Positions 1 through 7,620 of a stretch of 15,307 nt of DNA are shown piece by piece; the first letter of the stretch is position 1; each line of letters begins with the position of its first letter. Both the position numbers and the translations under genes were made by a program. The notes below the pieces were generated by a model. It had not been told where the DNA came from. It worked only from the letters and a program-made list of their open reading frames with translations, and made no database searches. Where the stretch lies: the NCBI GenBank assembly GCA_023386155.1, contig JAEWKH010000145.1, positions 1 through 15,307 of the forward strand, read 5' to 3'. This stretch comes from Pseudomonadota bacterium (lineage in GTDB: Bacteria > Pseudomonadota > Alphaproteobacteria > Rhizobiales > Beijerinckiaceae).

Positions 1-794
1 TTGGTGGTCAGATCCACGGTCACGCCGATGGCAGAGCTCTGATAGGTGAACAGATCCCACCCCTCCCCGCCATCCGCCTTATCGGCACCGACACCGCCAT
101 CAATCCAGTCGTTGCCAGCGCCACCGAGCAATACATCGTCGCCGGCATAGCCTTTCAAAACGTCGTTACCATTGCCGCCTTTGAGGAAATCAACCCCGGC
201 GTAGCCGCTGACGAAATCGTCGCCCTCACCACCAATCAGTTCACCATTGCCTTGAATCACGTCGTTCCCGGCAGTGCCAATCGTCGTTTCGACGACGACA
301 TACTCACCCGTCTCAATTCTTACGAAAGTCTGGGTCTGACGAATCTCGTTGGACATGCCTCCATCGCTACCGCCGCCCGCACTTCCTCCGTCTGACGAGC
401 CACCATCCGTCCCGCCACTCGTCCCCCCATCGGGCGCATCATCCTCTACGACCCGATATTGTTCCCAAAATTCTGACGTTACGATGTCGTAGCTTTTGTT
501 CCCAGCGCTGTCGATCTTGAGTTCTAAAACGGTCCTTCCTTTACCTGTTCCCTCGATAACCAGGAAGATGCGGTTCCCAACCGGAATGACATCATATTGC
601 CTTTCGGAAACGATCATCTTGGTTGGAAGGTCCGCTGGAATCCCACCATCTCCTCCAGGGCTTGCGCCTCCGCTGGTTCCGCCGCCAGAAGAGCCGCCTC
701 CGCCGCTGCCATAGAAGACTAGCGGCGACTGCCCGTATAAGAGGGCGTATCGAAGATACTCCGCTTCCAGCGTTGATACCTCATATGTTGCCAT
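1..794 (-). CDS. RTX-type calcium-binding repeat protein, N-terminal part (runs off left edge)
   Basis: 264 codons are visible on the minus strand from an ATG at 794, with no stop before the window edge. The start is well supported by AGGAGGA at 801-807, six bases upstream. Residues 1-30 are a short lead without an obvious Sec signal. A Gly/Ser-rich linker follows (about 31-51), then a small beta-rich segment (about 58-118), a second Gly/Ser/Asp linker (about 119-146), and from about 172 a run of RTX nonapeptides (GGEGDDFVS, GGNGNDVLK, GGAGNDWID, GGEGWDLF), ending in a segment like the usual AIGVTVDLTT strand. Such repeats bind calcium in a parallel beta-roll, and these proteins normally leave through a type I secretion system using a C-terminal signal, which lies outside the window. 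The catalytic or adhesive role cannot be told from this part. Base composition is clearly less GC-rich than the genes to the right, which may indicate transfer. Confidence 0.9.
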   Translation of the reverse strand, partial: MATYEVSTLEAEYLRYALLYGQSPLVFYGSGGGGSSGGGTSGGASPGGDGGIPADLPTKMIVSERQYDVIPVGNRIFLVIEGTGKGRTVLELKIDSAGNKSYDIVTSEFWEQYRVVEDDAPDGGTSGGTDGGSSDGGSAGGGSDGGMSNEIRQTQTFVRIETGEYVVVETTIGTAGNDVIQGNGELIGGEGDDFVSGYAGVDFLKGGNGNDVLKGYAGDDVLLGGAGNDWIDGGVGADKADGGEGWDLFTYQSSAIGVTVDLTT

Positions 795-800
795 GGCTTG

Positions 801-855
801 TCCTCCTAAGGATGAGTTGGGAAATTTATGATATATTGTTTCTAAGGGGGATCAA
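801..855 (-). promoter_or_regulatory. Candidate promoter and ribosome binding site for the RTX gene
   Basis: Read on the minus strand, TTGATC (850-855) and TATCAT (828-833) are separated by 16 bases, a plausible sigma70-like -35/-10 pair. AGGAGGA at 801-807 is a strong Shine-Dalgarno sequence for the ATG at 794. The 240-bp divergent region 795-1034 also has to hold the xdhA promoter, for which I see no convincing boxes. The assignment rests on sequence resemblance only, and alphaproteobacterial promoters often deviate from the consensus. Confidence 0.4.
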
Positions 856-1034
856 GCAGAAGTTGCCGATGGCTCGAGATTTAACCAAGTAGTTGCAAAG
901 ACTTCAAGTTTCTCTCTTTTAATCCATGGTCCTCAGCCACTCTGATCCCAAGGGAACACCTATTGCGAAATCCTGTCGCTCGGTCATGCTATAAGGCCGA
1001 TCATCGAACCGGGACGAACCCGGCGGAGGACGAT

Positions 1035-2516
1035 TTGAGGCGTGCAGCAATCCGCTTCTGGCGGAACGGACAGGCAGTCGAGGTTTCTGGTTTTCACCCG
1101 CGCACCACGCTTCTGGACTATTGGAGGCTTCAGGAGCGTCGCGTCGGCACCAAGGAGGGGTGCGCGGAGGGCGATTGCGGTGCCTGCACCGTGGCTTTGG
1201 GGCGGATGAGGGGCGGGCGCGTGCATTACGAGCCCGTCAATGCCTGCATCCTGCTGCTCGGCCAGATCGACGGGGCGGAACTCGTCACGGTCGAGGATCT
1301 TGCGACCGAGGGAGAACTCCACCCGGTTCAGGTCGCCATGGTGGCGCAGCACGGGTCTCAATGCGGCTTCTGCACGCCCGGGATCGTGATGAGCCTCTTC
1401 ACCCTCTATCACGAAGGCGAGCGGCCCTTGAGCCGCGAGAGCGCCAACGATGCGCTCGCCGGCAATCTCTGCCGCTGCACCGGCTACAGGCCGATCGTGG
1501 ATGCGACGCTGCAAGCCTGCGGCGGGCCGCCGGACGATGCCTTCTCGGCCAACAGCGAGCGGACCGCGCAGGGGCTCATGAGCCTCGCCGATGGGCGTGA
1601 CGTCTTCATCGGCGACGAGGCGCGGTTTTTCGCGGCGCCCGCGAGCGAGGCCTCGCTCGCGGCATTGTATGCGCGCCATCCGGATGCGACGCTCGTCGCC
1701 GGCTGCACCGATGTGGGGCTTTGGATCACCAAGGCCATGATGGAGATCGAGCAGGTCATCTGGCTCGGGCGCGTCGCTGGGCTGGATGTCATCGAGGAAT
1801 CCTCCGATGCCCTCGGCATCGGCGCGACCGTGACCCATTCCGAAATCCATTCGTCTCTTCAGCGGATCGATCCCGATCTCGGCGAGATCATGCGCCGGTT
1901 CGGCTCCGTCCAGGTGCGCGTCTCGGGCACGGTCGGCGGCAGCATCGCCAACGGTTCGCCCATCGGCGACCTTGCCCCGGCCCTAATTGCGCTCGGCGCG
2001 GAGCTGGAGCTGCGGCAGGGCGATTCCACTCGCACCTTGCCTCTCGAAGGCTTCTTCATCGCCTACCGCAAGCAGGATCGCCTGCCGGGCGAGTTCGTGC
2101 GCCGGGTCATGGTGCCGAAGCTGAAGAGGACCGAAGCCTTCCGCGCCTACAAGATCTCCAAGCGCTTCGACGAGGACATCTCGGCCGTTCTCGGCGCCTT
2201 CAAGTTCACGCTCGACGGACGGCGCATCGCGGGCGCCCGCATTGCCTTCGGCGGCATGGCGGGGACGCCGAAGCGCGCCGTCGAAACGGAACGGGCGCTG
2301 ATCGGCGTGTCGCTCGACGAGCCTTCGTCATGGGGCGAGGCCATGGCGGCCATCGCGCGCGATTATCAGCCCCTCGACGATCACCGTGCCTCTTCGGCCT
2401 ACCGCTCGACGGTCGCCCGCAACCTCGTGTTCAAGGCCTTAAGCGAAACCGCATCGGGCGAGACGCGGGCCACGCGGATCGTCGGCCGGCGCGAAGCGCT
2501 TCAGGCGGCGGAGTAG
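1035..2516 (+). CDS. xdhA: Xanthine dehydrogenase small subunit (2Fe-2S and FAD domains)
   Basis: Electron-transfer subunit of the molybdenum enzyme that oxidises hypoxanthine and xanthine to urate and passes electrons to NAD via two 2Fe-2S clusters and FAD. I chose TTG at 1035 (493 aa) because GGAGGA sits at 1025-1030 and the protein then opens with AAIRFWRNG, as in relatives. A further in-frame TTG at 963 would add 24 residues of poor resemblance. The first cluster ligands are C43, C48, C51 (KEGCAEGDCGAC) and C71. The second cluster ligands are C110, C113 (QCGFC) and C146, C148 (LCRC). The FAD-binding domain starts near residue 195, with VAGCTDVGL near 220 and GGSIANGSPIGDLAPAL near 300, followed by the CO-dehydrogenase flavoprotein C-terminal domain. 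Length fits the two-subunit XDH family. The stop lies four bases before the xdhB ATG, so the two are surely cotranscribed. Confidence 0.95.
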   Translation: MRRAAIRFWRNGQAVEVSGFHPRTTLLDYWRLQERRVGTKEGCAEGDCGACTVALGRMRGGRVHYEPVNACILLLGQIDGAELVTVEDLATEGELHPVQVAMVAQHGSQCGFCTPGIVMSLFTLYHEGERPLSRESANDALAGNLCRCTGYRPIVDATLQACGGPPDDAFSANSERTAQGLMSLADGRDVFIGDEARFFAAPASEASLAALYARHPDATLVAGCTDVGLWITKAMMEIEQVIWLGRVAGLDVIEESSDALGIGATVTHSEIHSSLQRIDPDLGEIMRRFGSVQVRVSGTVGGSIANGSPIGDLAPALIALGAELELRQGDSTRTLPLEGFFIAYRKQDRLPGEFVRRVMVPKLKRTEAFRAYKISKRFDEDISAVLGAFKFTLDGRRIAGARIAFGGMAGTPKRAVETERALIGVSLDEPSSWGEAMAAIARDYQPLDDHRASSAYRSTVARNLVFKALSETASGETRATRIVGRREALQAAE

Positions 2517-2520
2517 GGTG

Positions 2521-4977
2521 ATGAACGAGCGTCCTGACATGCGCGCGCCTATTCCCTCCCTCCTTGTGGGGGAGGGTAGGGAGGGGGGTGTAAACGCTGG
2601 ACTGAGCCAGCAAGGCGCCGGCACCCCCACCTCCACCTCCTCCTCCTCCTCCTCCCCACAAGGGGGAGGAGAGCCGGTCGAGGTTCTCCGCCACATCCGC
2701 AAGCCCCTGCCGCACGATTCCGGCTTCAAGCACGTCCAGGGATCCGCGCAGTACATCGACGATATCCGCGAGCCCGAGGGCACGCTGCACATCGCCATCG
2801 GCCAGTCGCCCAAGGCGCGCGGGCGGTTGGTCTCCCTCGATGTTTCAGCCGTGCGGGCCGTGCCCGGCGTCGTGGCGGTGCTCACCGCTGCCGACATTCC
2901 CGGCAGGAACGACGTGTCGCCCGCCTTCGGCGACGATCCTCTCTTCGCCGACGAGAACATCAGCTTCGTGGGTCAGGCCCTCTTCGCCGTCGTCGCAACA
3001 ACCCGCGACGTGGCGCGCCGCGCCGTCAGGAAGGCCGTGGTGGAGATCGAGGCGGAGACGCCCAGCATCACGGTCGAGGATGCGCTTGAGCGCGGCGAGA
3101 CCGTGCTGCCGGATTACGCTTACGGTCGTGGCGACCCGGATGCGGCGATCGCGCAGGCGCCGCAGAAGCTGGAGGGCCGCTTCCGCGTCGGCGGGCAGGA
3201 GCATTTCTATCTCGAGGGCCAGATCGCCATGGCGATCCCGGGCGAGGACGGCGACATCCATGTCTATTCCTCGACCCAGCATCCCACGGAGGTGCAGCAC
3301 GTGGTCGCCCGCGTGCTCGACATTCCCGATGCCTATGTGACTTGCGAGACGCGCCGCATGGGCGGCGGCTTCGGCGGCAAGGAAAGCCAGGCGACGCAAT
3401 GGGCCGTCACCGCGGCGCTCGCGGCCCGTGTGACCGGCAGGCCCTGCAAGCTTCGCCTCGACCGGGACGACGATTTCGTCCTCACCGGCAAGCGCCATGA
3501 TTTCCGCTGCGATTGGAAGGTCGGCTTCGACGGCGAAGGGCGCATCCAGGGCTATGCGGTCGATCTGCTCGCCCGCTGCGGCTATTCGGCGGATCTCTCC
3601 AGCGGCGTGGTGGACCGGGCGATGTTCCACGCGGACAACGCCTATTGGATGCCCGCCGTCCACATCGCCTCGAAGCGGCTGAAGACCAACACGGTCTCGA
3701 ACACCGCCTTTCGGGGCTTCGGCGGTCCGCAGGGCATGCTCGCCATCGAGCATGTGATGGACGAGATCGCCTGGGCGACGGGGCGCGATCCCCTCGACGT
3801 GCGCTACGCCAATTTCTACCGGCCCGGTGAGAACCTCACGCCCTACGGCATGGAGGTGGAGGAGACCGACACGCTCCTCAATCTCGTGCGCACGCTCGAG
3901 CAGACCTCGAACTACCGCATGCGCCGCGAGGAGATCGCCGCCTTCAACGCCTCCTCGCCGATCATGAAGCGCGGGCTGGCGCTGACGCCGGTGAAGTTCG
4001 GCATCAGCTTCACGCTCACCCACATGAACCAGGCGGGCGCGCTGGTGCATGTGTACCAGGATGGTTCCGTTCATCTGAACCACGGCGGCACCGAGATGGG
4101 GCAGGGGCTCTACATCAAGGTGGCCCAGGTGGTGGCCGAGGAATTCGGCATCGCCATGGAGCGGGTGCGCATCACCGCGACGACCACGGCGAAGGTGCCC
4201 AACACCTCGCCGACGGCAGCGTCCTCCGGGTCCGATCTCAACGGCATGGCGGCGCGCATCGCGGCGGGCGCGATCAAGAAGCGCATGACGGCCTATGCCT
4301 CGGAAGCCTATGGCGTTCCGGAGGAGCAGATCGAGTTCCGCGACGACCGGGTCTTCATCGGCAACGAGAGCCTTGCCTTCGACGAGCTGGCGAAGAAATG
4401 CATCCTCTCCCGCGTGCAGCTTTCCGAAGCCGGGCATTACAAGACGCCGAAGATCACCTGGGACCGGGCGAAGGGAACGGGCCGGCCCTTCTTCTACTTC
4501 GCCTATGGGGCAGCCTGCTCGGAGGTGATCGTCGACACGCTCACCGGCGAGAACCGCCTGCTGCGCGCCGACATCCTTCACGATGTCGGGCGCTCGCTCA
4601 ATCCGGCCATCGATATCGGCCAGATCGAGGGCGGCTTCGTGCAGGGCATGGGCTGGCTCACCACCGAGGAGCTGGTCTTCAGCAAGGAAGGCCGCCTGCT
4701 CACGCACGCGCCCTCCACCTACAAGATCCCGGTGGCCTCCGACGTGCCGGCCGATTTCAACGTGGCTCTCTATCCCAACACGAACCGCGAGGAGACGATC
4801 TACCGCTCCAAGGCCGTGGGCGAGCCGCCGATCATGCTGGCGAACAGCGTGTTCTGCGCCCTCGCCGACGCGATCCATGCACTCGATCCATCCAAGCCCG
4901 TGCCGCTCGACGCACCGGCCACGCCCGAGGCGATCCTGCGCGCCTGCGAGGCGCTCCGAGGGAGGCCGATGGGGTGA
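2521..4977 (+). CDS. xdhB: Xanthine dehydrogenase large (molybdopterin-binding) subunit
   Basis: Catalytic subunit carrying the molybdenum cofactor, where xanthine is hydroxylated. It has 818 aa from ATG 2521; a GTG at 2518 is in frame directly before it. Family landmarks: E232 in FYLEGQ, GGGFGGKESQ at 281-290, the substrate-binding arginine R398 in FRGFGGPQ, HGGTEMGQG around 521-529, and the base-catalyst glutamate E768 in VGEPP. Both active-site glutamates and the arginine are present, so the enzyme should be active. The ordinary fold begins near residue 51 (EPVEVLRHIRKPLPHDSG). Residues about 12-50 are a low-complexity extension encoded by a palindromic repeat (2553-2670) that stays in frame, giving a poly-Ser run and making the protein about 40 residues longer than usual. 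xdhC starts within the stop codon. Confidence 0.96.
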   Translation: MNERPDMRAPIPSLLVGEGREGGVNAGLSQQGAGTPTSTSSSSSSPQGGGEPVEVLRHIRKPLPHDSGFKHVQGSAQYIDDIREPEGTLHIAIGQSPKARGRLVSLDVSAVRAVPGVVAVLTAADIPGRNDVSPAFGDDPLFADENISFVGQALFAVVATTRDVARRAVRKAVVEIEAETPSITVEDALERGETVLPDYAYGRGDPDAAIAQAPQKLEGRFRVGGQEHFYLEGQIAMAIPGEDGDIHVYSSTQHPTEVQHVVARVLDIPDAYVTCETRRMGGGFGGKESQATQWAVTAALAARVTGRPCKLRLDRDDDFVLTGKRHDFRCDWKVGFDGEGRIQGYAVDLLARCGYSADLSSGVVDRAMFHADNAYWMPAVHIASKRLKTNTVSNTAFRGFGGPQGMLAIEHVMDEIAWATGRDPLDVRYANFYRPGENLTPYGMEVEETDTLLNLVRTLEQTSNYRMRREEIAAFNASSPIMKRGLALTPVKFGISFTLTHMNQAGALVHVYQDGSVHLNHGGTEMGQGLYIKVAQVVAEEFGIAMERVRITATTTAKVPNTSPTAASSGSDLNGMAARIAAGAIKKRMTAYASEAYGVPEEQIEFRDDRVFIGNESLAFDELAKKCILSRVQLSEAGHYKTPKITWDRAKGTGRPFFYFAYGAACSEVIVDTLTGENRLLRADILHDVGRSLNPAIDIGQIEGGFVQGMGWLTTEELVFSKEGRLLTHAPSTYKIPVASDVPADFNVALYPNTNREETIYRSKAVGEPPIMLANSVFCALADAIHALDPSKPVPLDAPATPEAILRACEALRGRPMG
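2553..2670. repeat. GC-rich palindromic dispersed-type repeat inside the xdhB coding sequence
   Basis: The left arm TCCCTCCTTGTGGGGGAGGG (2557-2576) pairs with the right arm around 2648-2670 (CCTCCCCACAAGGGGGAGGA core). An inner pair also matches, AGGGAGGGGGGTG (2578-2590) against CACCCCCACCTCC (2622-2634). The whole element could fold into one long hairpin with a loop near 2591-2621. The CTTGTGGGG/CCCCACAAG arms are of a kind I recognise as dispersed intergenic repeats in Hyphomicrobiales genomes. Here the element is translated, adding about 39 residues after the first dozen of XdhB without breaking the frame. It also contains a TCC microsatellite at about 2636-2654. Confidence 0.75.
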
Positions 4978-5939
4978 GGGTCTGGCGCCAGCTCACCGAC
5001 TTCGTGACGCGGCACGGCCGCGCTGCCCTCATCACCGTGCACGACGTGAAAGGCTCGGCTCCCCGCGAGGTCGGCGCGCGCATGGCCGTGCGGCCCGACG
5101 GCGCCTTTCACGGCACCATCGGGGGCGGGCAGCTCGAATTCCGCATGCTCGACATCGCCCGCGAGATGCTGGGGGCCGGGCGCGGGCCGGCCAGGATCGT
5201 CGATCAGGCGCTCGGGCCCGATCTCGGCCAGTGCTGCGGCGGGCGCGTGAAGATCCTGATCGAGACCTTCGACGGGCGGGACCTGGAGGATCTTCGCTCC
5301 CTTGCCGAGGCGGAGGCTGGGAGCATGCTGTTCGAGGTCGAGTGCCGGATGGAGGAGGGGCGCGTGAAGCGCGAATTCTCCTCCGCCGTGGGCGACGACC
5401 ATTGGACCGGCTGGCGCGAGACCCACGGCGAGGTGCGCACGCCCGTTCTCATCTTCGGTGCCGGCCATGTGGGGCGCGCCCTCGTCCTGTCGCTCGCGCC
5501 GCTGCCGTTTGCGGTCCGCTGGCTCGACGACCGGGAGGACGCCTTTCCGTCTCATATCCCGGCGAACGCGAAGGCGGTTCGGATGCAAAACCCGGAGGCG
5601 GAGATTGCGGAGGCCGCGCCGGGGGCGCTCGTCCTGGTCATGACCCACGACCATCCCCTCGACATGGCGATCACGGCCGCCGCCCTGAAGCGGGATTTCC
5701 CCTATGTCGGCCTCATCGGCAGCGCCTCGAAGCGGGCGCGCTTCGAGAAGCGGTTCCGGGAGCTCGGCCTGCCCGAGGAGACGATCCGCTACCTCGTCTG
5801 CCCCATCGGCCTTCCGGGCATCGCGGACAAGGACCCGGCCGTCATCGCGGCCTCCGTGACGGCGCAACTGCTGCAGGTCCGCGAGCGGGGCGGCATCGAG
5901 CGAAAACTCTCGCCTCCGGCACCTTCAAACGATACATAA
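4974..5939 (+). CDS. xdhC: XdhC, molybdenum cofactor insertion protein for xanthine dehydrogenase
   Basis: XdhC binds the molybdenum cofactor, helps its sulfuration and delivers it to the large subunit; it is not part of the mature enzyme. The GTG start at 4974 overlaps the xdhB stop in a GTGA junction, indicating translational coupling and giving 321 aa. The N-terminal XdhC/CoxI domain contains VKGSAPREVGARM, TIGGGQLE and LGQCCGG with C87 and C88; one of this pair matches the family's conserved cofactor-related cysteine. The C-terminal half is a Rossmann fold starting VLIFGAGHVGRA (GAG at 162-164), followed by MTHDHPLD, YVGLIGSASKRARF and a terminal IGLPGIADKDP segment, as in family members. 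It lies directly after the structural genes and six bases before guaD, in the usual xdhABC order. Confidence 0.95.
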   Translation: MRVWRQLTDFVTRHGRAALITVHDVKGSAPREVGARMAVRPDGAFHGTIGGGQLEFRMLDIAREMLGAGRGPARIVDQALGPDLGQCCGGRVKILIETFDGRDLEDLRSLAEAEAGSMLFEVECRMEEGRVKREFSSAVGDDHWTGWRETHGEVRTPVLIFGAGHVGRALVLSLAPLPFAVRWLDDREDAFPSHIPANAKAVRMQNPEAEIAEAAPGALVLVMTHDHPLDMAITAAALKRDFPYVGLIGSASKRARFEKRFRELGLPEETIRYLVCPIGLPGIADKDPAVIAASVTAQLLQVRERGGIERKLSPPAPSNDT

Positions 5940-5945
5940 GCTTCC

Positions 5946-6431
5946 ATGAACACCACGAAGAATGACGACCAGCGCTATCTGGCGCGCGCCATCGAACTGT
6001 CCCGCGAGCACATGGACGAGGGAGCCGGAGGCCCGTTCGGCGCCGTGATCGTGCGTGACGGCAAGATCCTGGCCGAGGGCTGGAACCAGGTGACCTCCGC
6101 CAACGACCCGACGGCCCATGCCGAGGTCACGGCGATCCGCCGGGCCTGCGAGGCGGTCGGCGATTTCGCGCTGGAAGGCGCCACCCTCTATACGAGCTGC
6201 GAGCCGTGCCCCATGTGCCTCGCCTCGGCCTATTGGGCGCGCGTCAGCCGCATCGTCTTCGCCAATACCCGGCAGGATGCCGCCGATATCGGCTTCGACG
6301 ACAGCCTGATCTACGACGAGATCCCGAAGCCCATCGGCGAGCGCATCCTCCCCATGGACCACCTGCCGAGCCTGGAGGCGAGAGCGGTGTTCGACGCCTG
6401 GGCGGACAAGGACGACAAGATCAGCTATTAA
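5946..6431 (+). CDS. guaD: Guanine deaminase, cytidine-deaminase-fold type
   Basis: Converts guanine to xanthine and ammonia, supplying the substrate of the xanthine dehydrogenase encoded just upstream. The 161-aa protein has the zinc-site signature of the CDA fold: HAEV (H58, catalytic E60) and PCPMC (C88, C91). GGPFGAVIV, SNDPTAHAEVTAIR, TLYTSCEPCPMCLA, GFDDSLIYDEI and the final IPKPIGERILP region resemble the Bacillus subtilis type guanine deaminase, rather than the tRNA adenosine deaminase TadA, whose C-terminus differs. The start is the ATG six bases after the xdhC stop; no strong Shine-Dalgarno sequence is seen, so translation may be coupled to xdhC. The neighbourhood strongly favours guanine over other bases. 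A related nucleobase deaminase activity cannot be excluded from sequence alone. Confidence 0.9.
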   Translation: MNTTKNDDQRYLARAIELSREHMDEGAGGPFGAVIVRDGKILAEGWNQVTSANDPTAHAEVTAIRRACEAVGDFALEGATLYTSCEPCPMCLASAYWARVSRIVFANTRQDAADIGFDDSLIYDEIPKPIGERILPMDHLPSLEARAVFDAWADKDDKISY

Positions 6432-6497
6432 TCGGCATCCGGCCTGGGATCGGCCGGCGGCCTCCTTATCTAAGCCACACCCGACATTCACCGAGAC

Positions 6498-7070
6498 ATG
6501 CCCATGCCCCGCGTCACCACCATCGTCCGCAAGCCCGCCGTGAAGGCCGACCGCGTCGTCGACACGATCACCCTCGACCATGAGGCCCGCAACCGCCGGC
6601 AGGGGGCGCTGAAGGCCGAAGGTGGAACCGAGGTCCTGCTCGACCTCGACATGGAAACGACGATCAACGACGGCGACGCCCTGCGGCTCGAGGACGGCCA
6701 ACTGGTCCAGGTGAAGGCGGCGGCCGAGTCCCTGCTCGAAGTGAAGGCCGAGAACCCCTTGCGCCTGACGCGTCTCGCCTGGCACCTGGGCAGCAGCCAT
6801 GGCCTGGTGGAGGTCACGGCGGATGCCCTCTACGTGGAGAACGACCCGGCTGTCGCGGAGCTCGTGCGCGGGCAGGGCTGCACGGCGACCCCGGTCGAGC
6901 GCCCCTTCAGGCCGGAGCGCAGCGCCCATGTGTGCGATCACGACCATCATCACCATGACCACAAGCACGATCACGACCATCATCACCATGACCACGCGCA
7001 TCGTCACGAGCACGGTCCCGGCTGCGGATGCGGCCACGATCACCACCATGGGCACAAGCACGATCACTGA
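6498..7070 (+). CDS. ureE: UreE, urease accessory nickel chaperone with His-rich tail
   Basis: UreE delivers nickel to the urease maturation complex. The protein has 190 aa from ATG 6498 (ATG 6504 is equally possible, two codons shorter). The N-terminal beta domain includes ITLDHEARNRRQGAL and INDGDALRLEDGQLVQV. The central metallochaperone domain has NPLRLTRLAWHLGSSHG and ends at TPVERPFRPERSAH, matching the UreE layout. From residue 147 the tail is extremely His/Asp-rich: 23 of the last 44 residues are histidine, with a CGCG motif before the last stretch. Such tails store or concentrate nickel in other UreE proteins. Part of the tail comes from a 33-bp tandem duplication. No urease structural genes are visible. 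It follows guaD by 66 bp, so it may share the transcript; urea is a late product of purine breakdown. Confidence 0.88.
   Translation: MPMPRVTTIVRKPAVKADRVVDTITLDHEARNRRQGALKAEGGTEVLLDLDMETTINDGDALRLEDGQLVQVKAAAESLLEVKAENPLRLTRLAWHLGSSHGLVEVTADALYVENDPAVAELVRGQGCTATPVERPFRPERSAHVCDHDHHHHDHKHDHDHHHHDHAHRHEHGPGCGCGHDHHHGHKHDH
6936..7001 (+). repeat. 33-bp tandem duplication in the ureE histidine tail
   Basis: Two adjacent 33-bp units, 6936-6968 and 6969-7001, are identical for the first 27 bases (GATCACGACCATCATCACCA start) and differ only near the end (AAGCAC against GCGCAT). They encode DHDHHHHDHKH and DHDHHHHDHAH. The unit length is a multiple of three, so copy-number change would alter tail length without a frameshift. 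Confidence 0.9.
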
Positions 7071-7091
7071 TCGGCCTTAAGCTCTCCGATC

Positions 7092-7562
7092 ATGTCCAAG
7101 ACCACCCGCGCGACCCTGGCGCTGCAGCAGGCCGGCATCTCCTTCACGGTCCATGCCTATGAGTACGACCCGAATGCGGACCGCATCGGCCTGCAGGCGG
7201 CCGAGGCCATGGGGGCCGATCCGTCGAGCGTGCTCAAGACCCTGATGGTGCTGGTGGACAACAAGCCCGCCTGCGTGATCCTGCCCTCCGACCAGGAGGT
7301 CAACCTGAAGAAGCTCGCCGCCGTTCTCGGCGGCAAGGCGGCCCAGATGATGAAGCCCGCGGATGCCGAGCGCATCACAGGCTACCACGTCGGCGGCATC
7401 AGCCCCTTCGGCCAGAAGAAGCGCGTCCCTACCGTGCTGGAGCAATCGGCCTTCGAGCACGCGCAGGTGTTCATGAACGGCGGCCAGCGGGGGTTGCAGG
7501 TCAAGCTCGACCCGCGCGCGGCGGCATCGGTGCTGGACGCGAAGGTCGCGGGAGTGGTCTGA
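7092..7562 (+). CDS. ybaK: YbaK/EbsC-type Cys-tRNA(Pro) deacylase
   Basis: Editing protein that hydrolyses cysteine mischarged onto tRNA(Pro); it acts in trans to prolyl-tRNA synthetase in the cytoplasm. The 156-aa length is typical. Recognisable features: the N-terminal TTRATLALQQAGISFTVHAYEYD, VLKTLMVLVDNKPACVILPSDQEVNLKKLA (with the conserved K of the VxKTL motif), and GYHVGGISPFGQKKRVPTVLE, the most characteristic family block. The C-terminal MNGGQRGLQVKLDP also fits. It begins 21 bases after the ureE stop. No clear Shine-Dalgarno sequence is seen. A metabolic link to purine breakdown is not evident; adjacency may be incidental. A GC-rich hairpin with a T-tract lies just downstream. Confidence 0.92.
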   Translation: MSKTTRATLALQQAGISFTVHAYEYDPNADRIGLQAAEAMGADPSSVLKTLMVLVDNKPACVILPSDQEVNLKKLAAVLGGKAAQMMKPADAERITGYHVGGISPFGQKKRVPTVLEQSAFEHAQVFMNGGQRGLQVKLDPRAAASVLDAKVAGVV

Positions 7563-7585
7563 AGCGAACGGCTTCTCCGCGACAG

Positions 7586-7618
7586 GGCCGGCCCTGTGCC
7601 GGCCATCCGCGCCTTTTT
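7586..7618 (+). terminator. Possible intrinsic terminator after ybaK
   Basis: GGCCGGC (7586-7592), loop CCTGT, GCCGGCC (7598-7604), then a five-T run at 7614-7618, nine bases after the stem. An alternative overlapping palindrome ACAGGGCCGGCCCTGT (7582-7597) competes with this fold. Placement 24 bases after the stop favours a terminator, but the gap before the T-run weakens the call. Confidence 0.45.
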
Positions 7619-7620
7619 CG

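Noticed and set aside
496..892. Short plus-strand frames opposite the RTX gene
   Set aside because: Proline-rich translation arises from the antisense of Gly-rich linkers; no ribosome site.
963..1034. Extended xdhA start at TTG 963
   Set aside because: The added residues do not resemble the family and the better ribosome site (GGAGGA, 1025-1030) precedes TTG 1035.
2845..4878. 677-codon open frame on the minus strand
   Set aside because: It lies entirely antisense to xdhB, whose product matches a known family with all catalytic motifs; long antisense frames are expected in GC-rich coding DNA.
4583..5965. Plus-strand frame overlapping xdhB and xdhC
   Set aside because: Arg/Ser/Pro-rich shadow translation; xdhB and xdhC occupy the region in other phases.
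5946..6431. TadA tRNA adenosine deaminase assignment for the CDA-fold protein
   Set aside because: The GFDDSLIYDEI stretch and C-terminus, plus the xdh context, fit guanine deaminase better.
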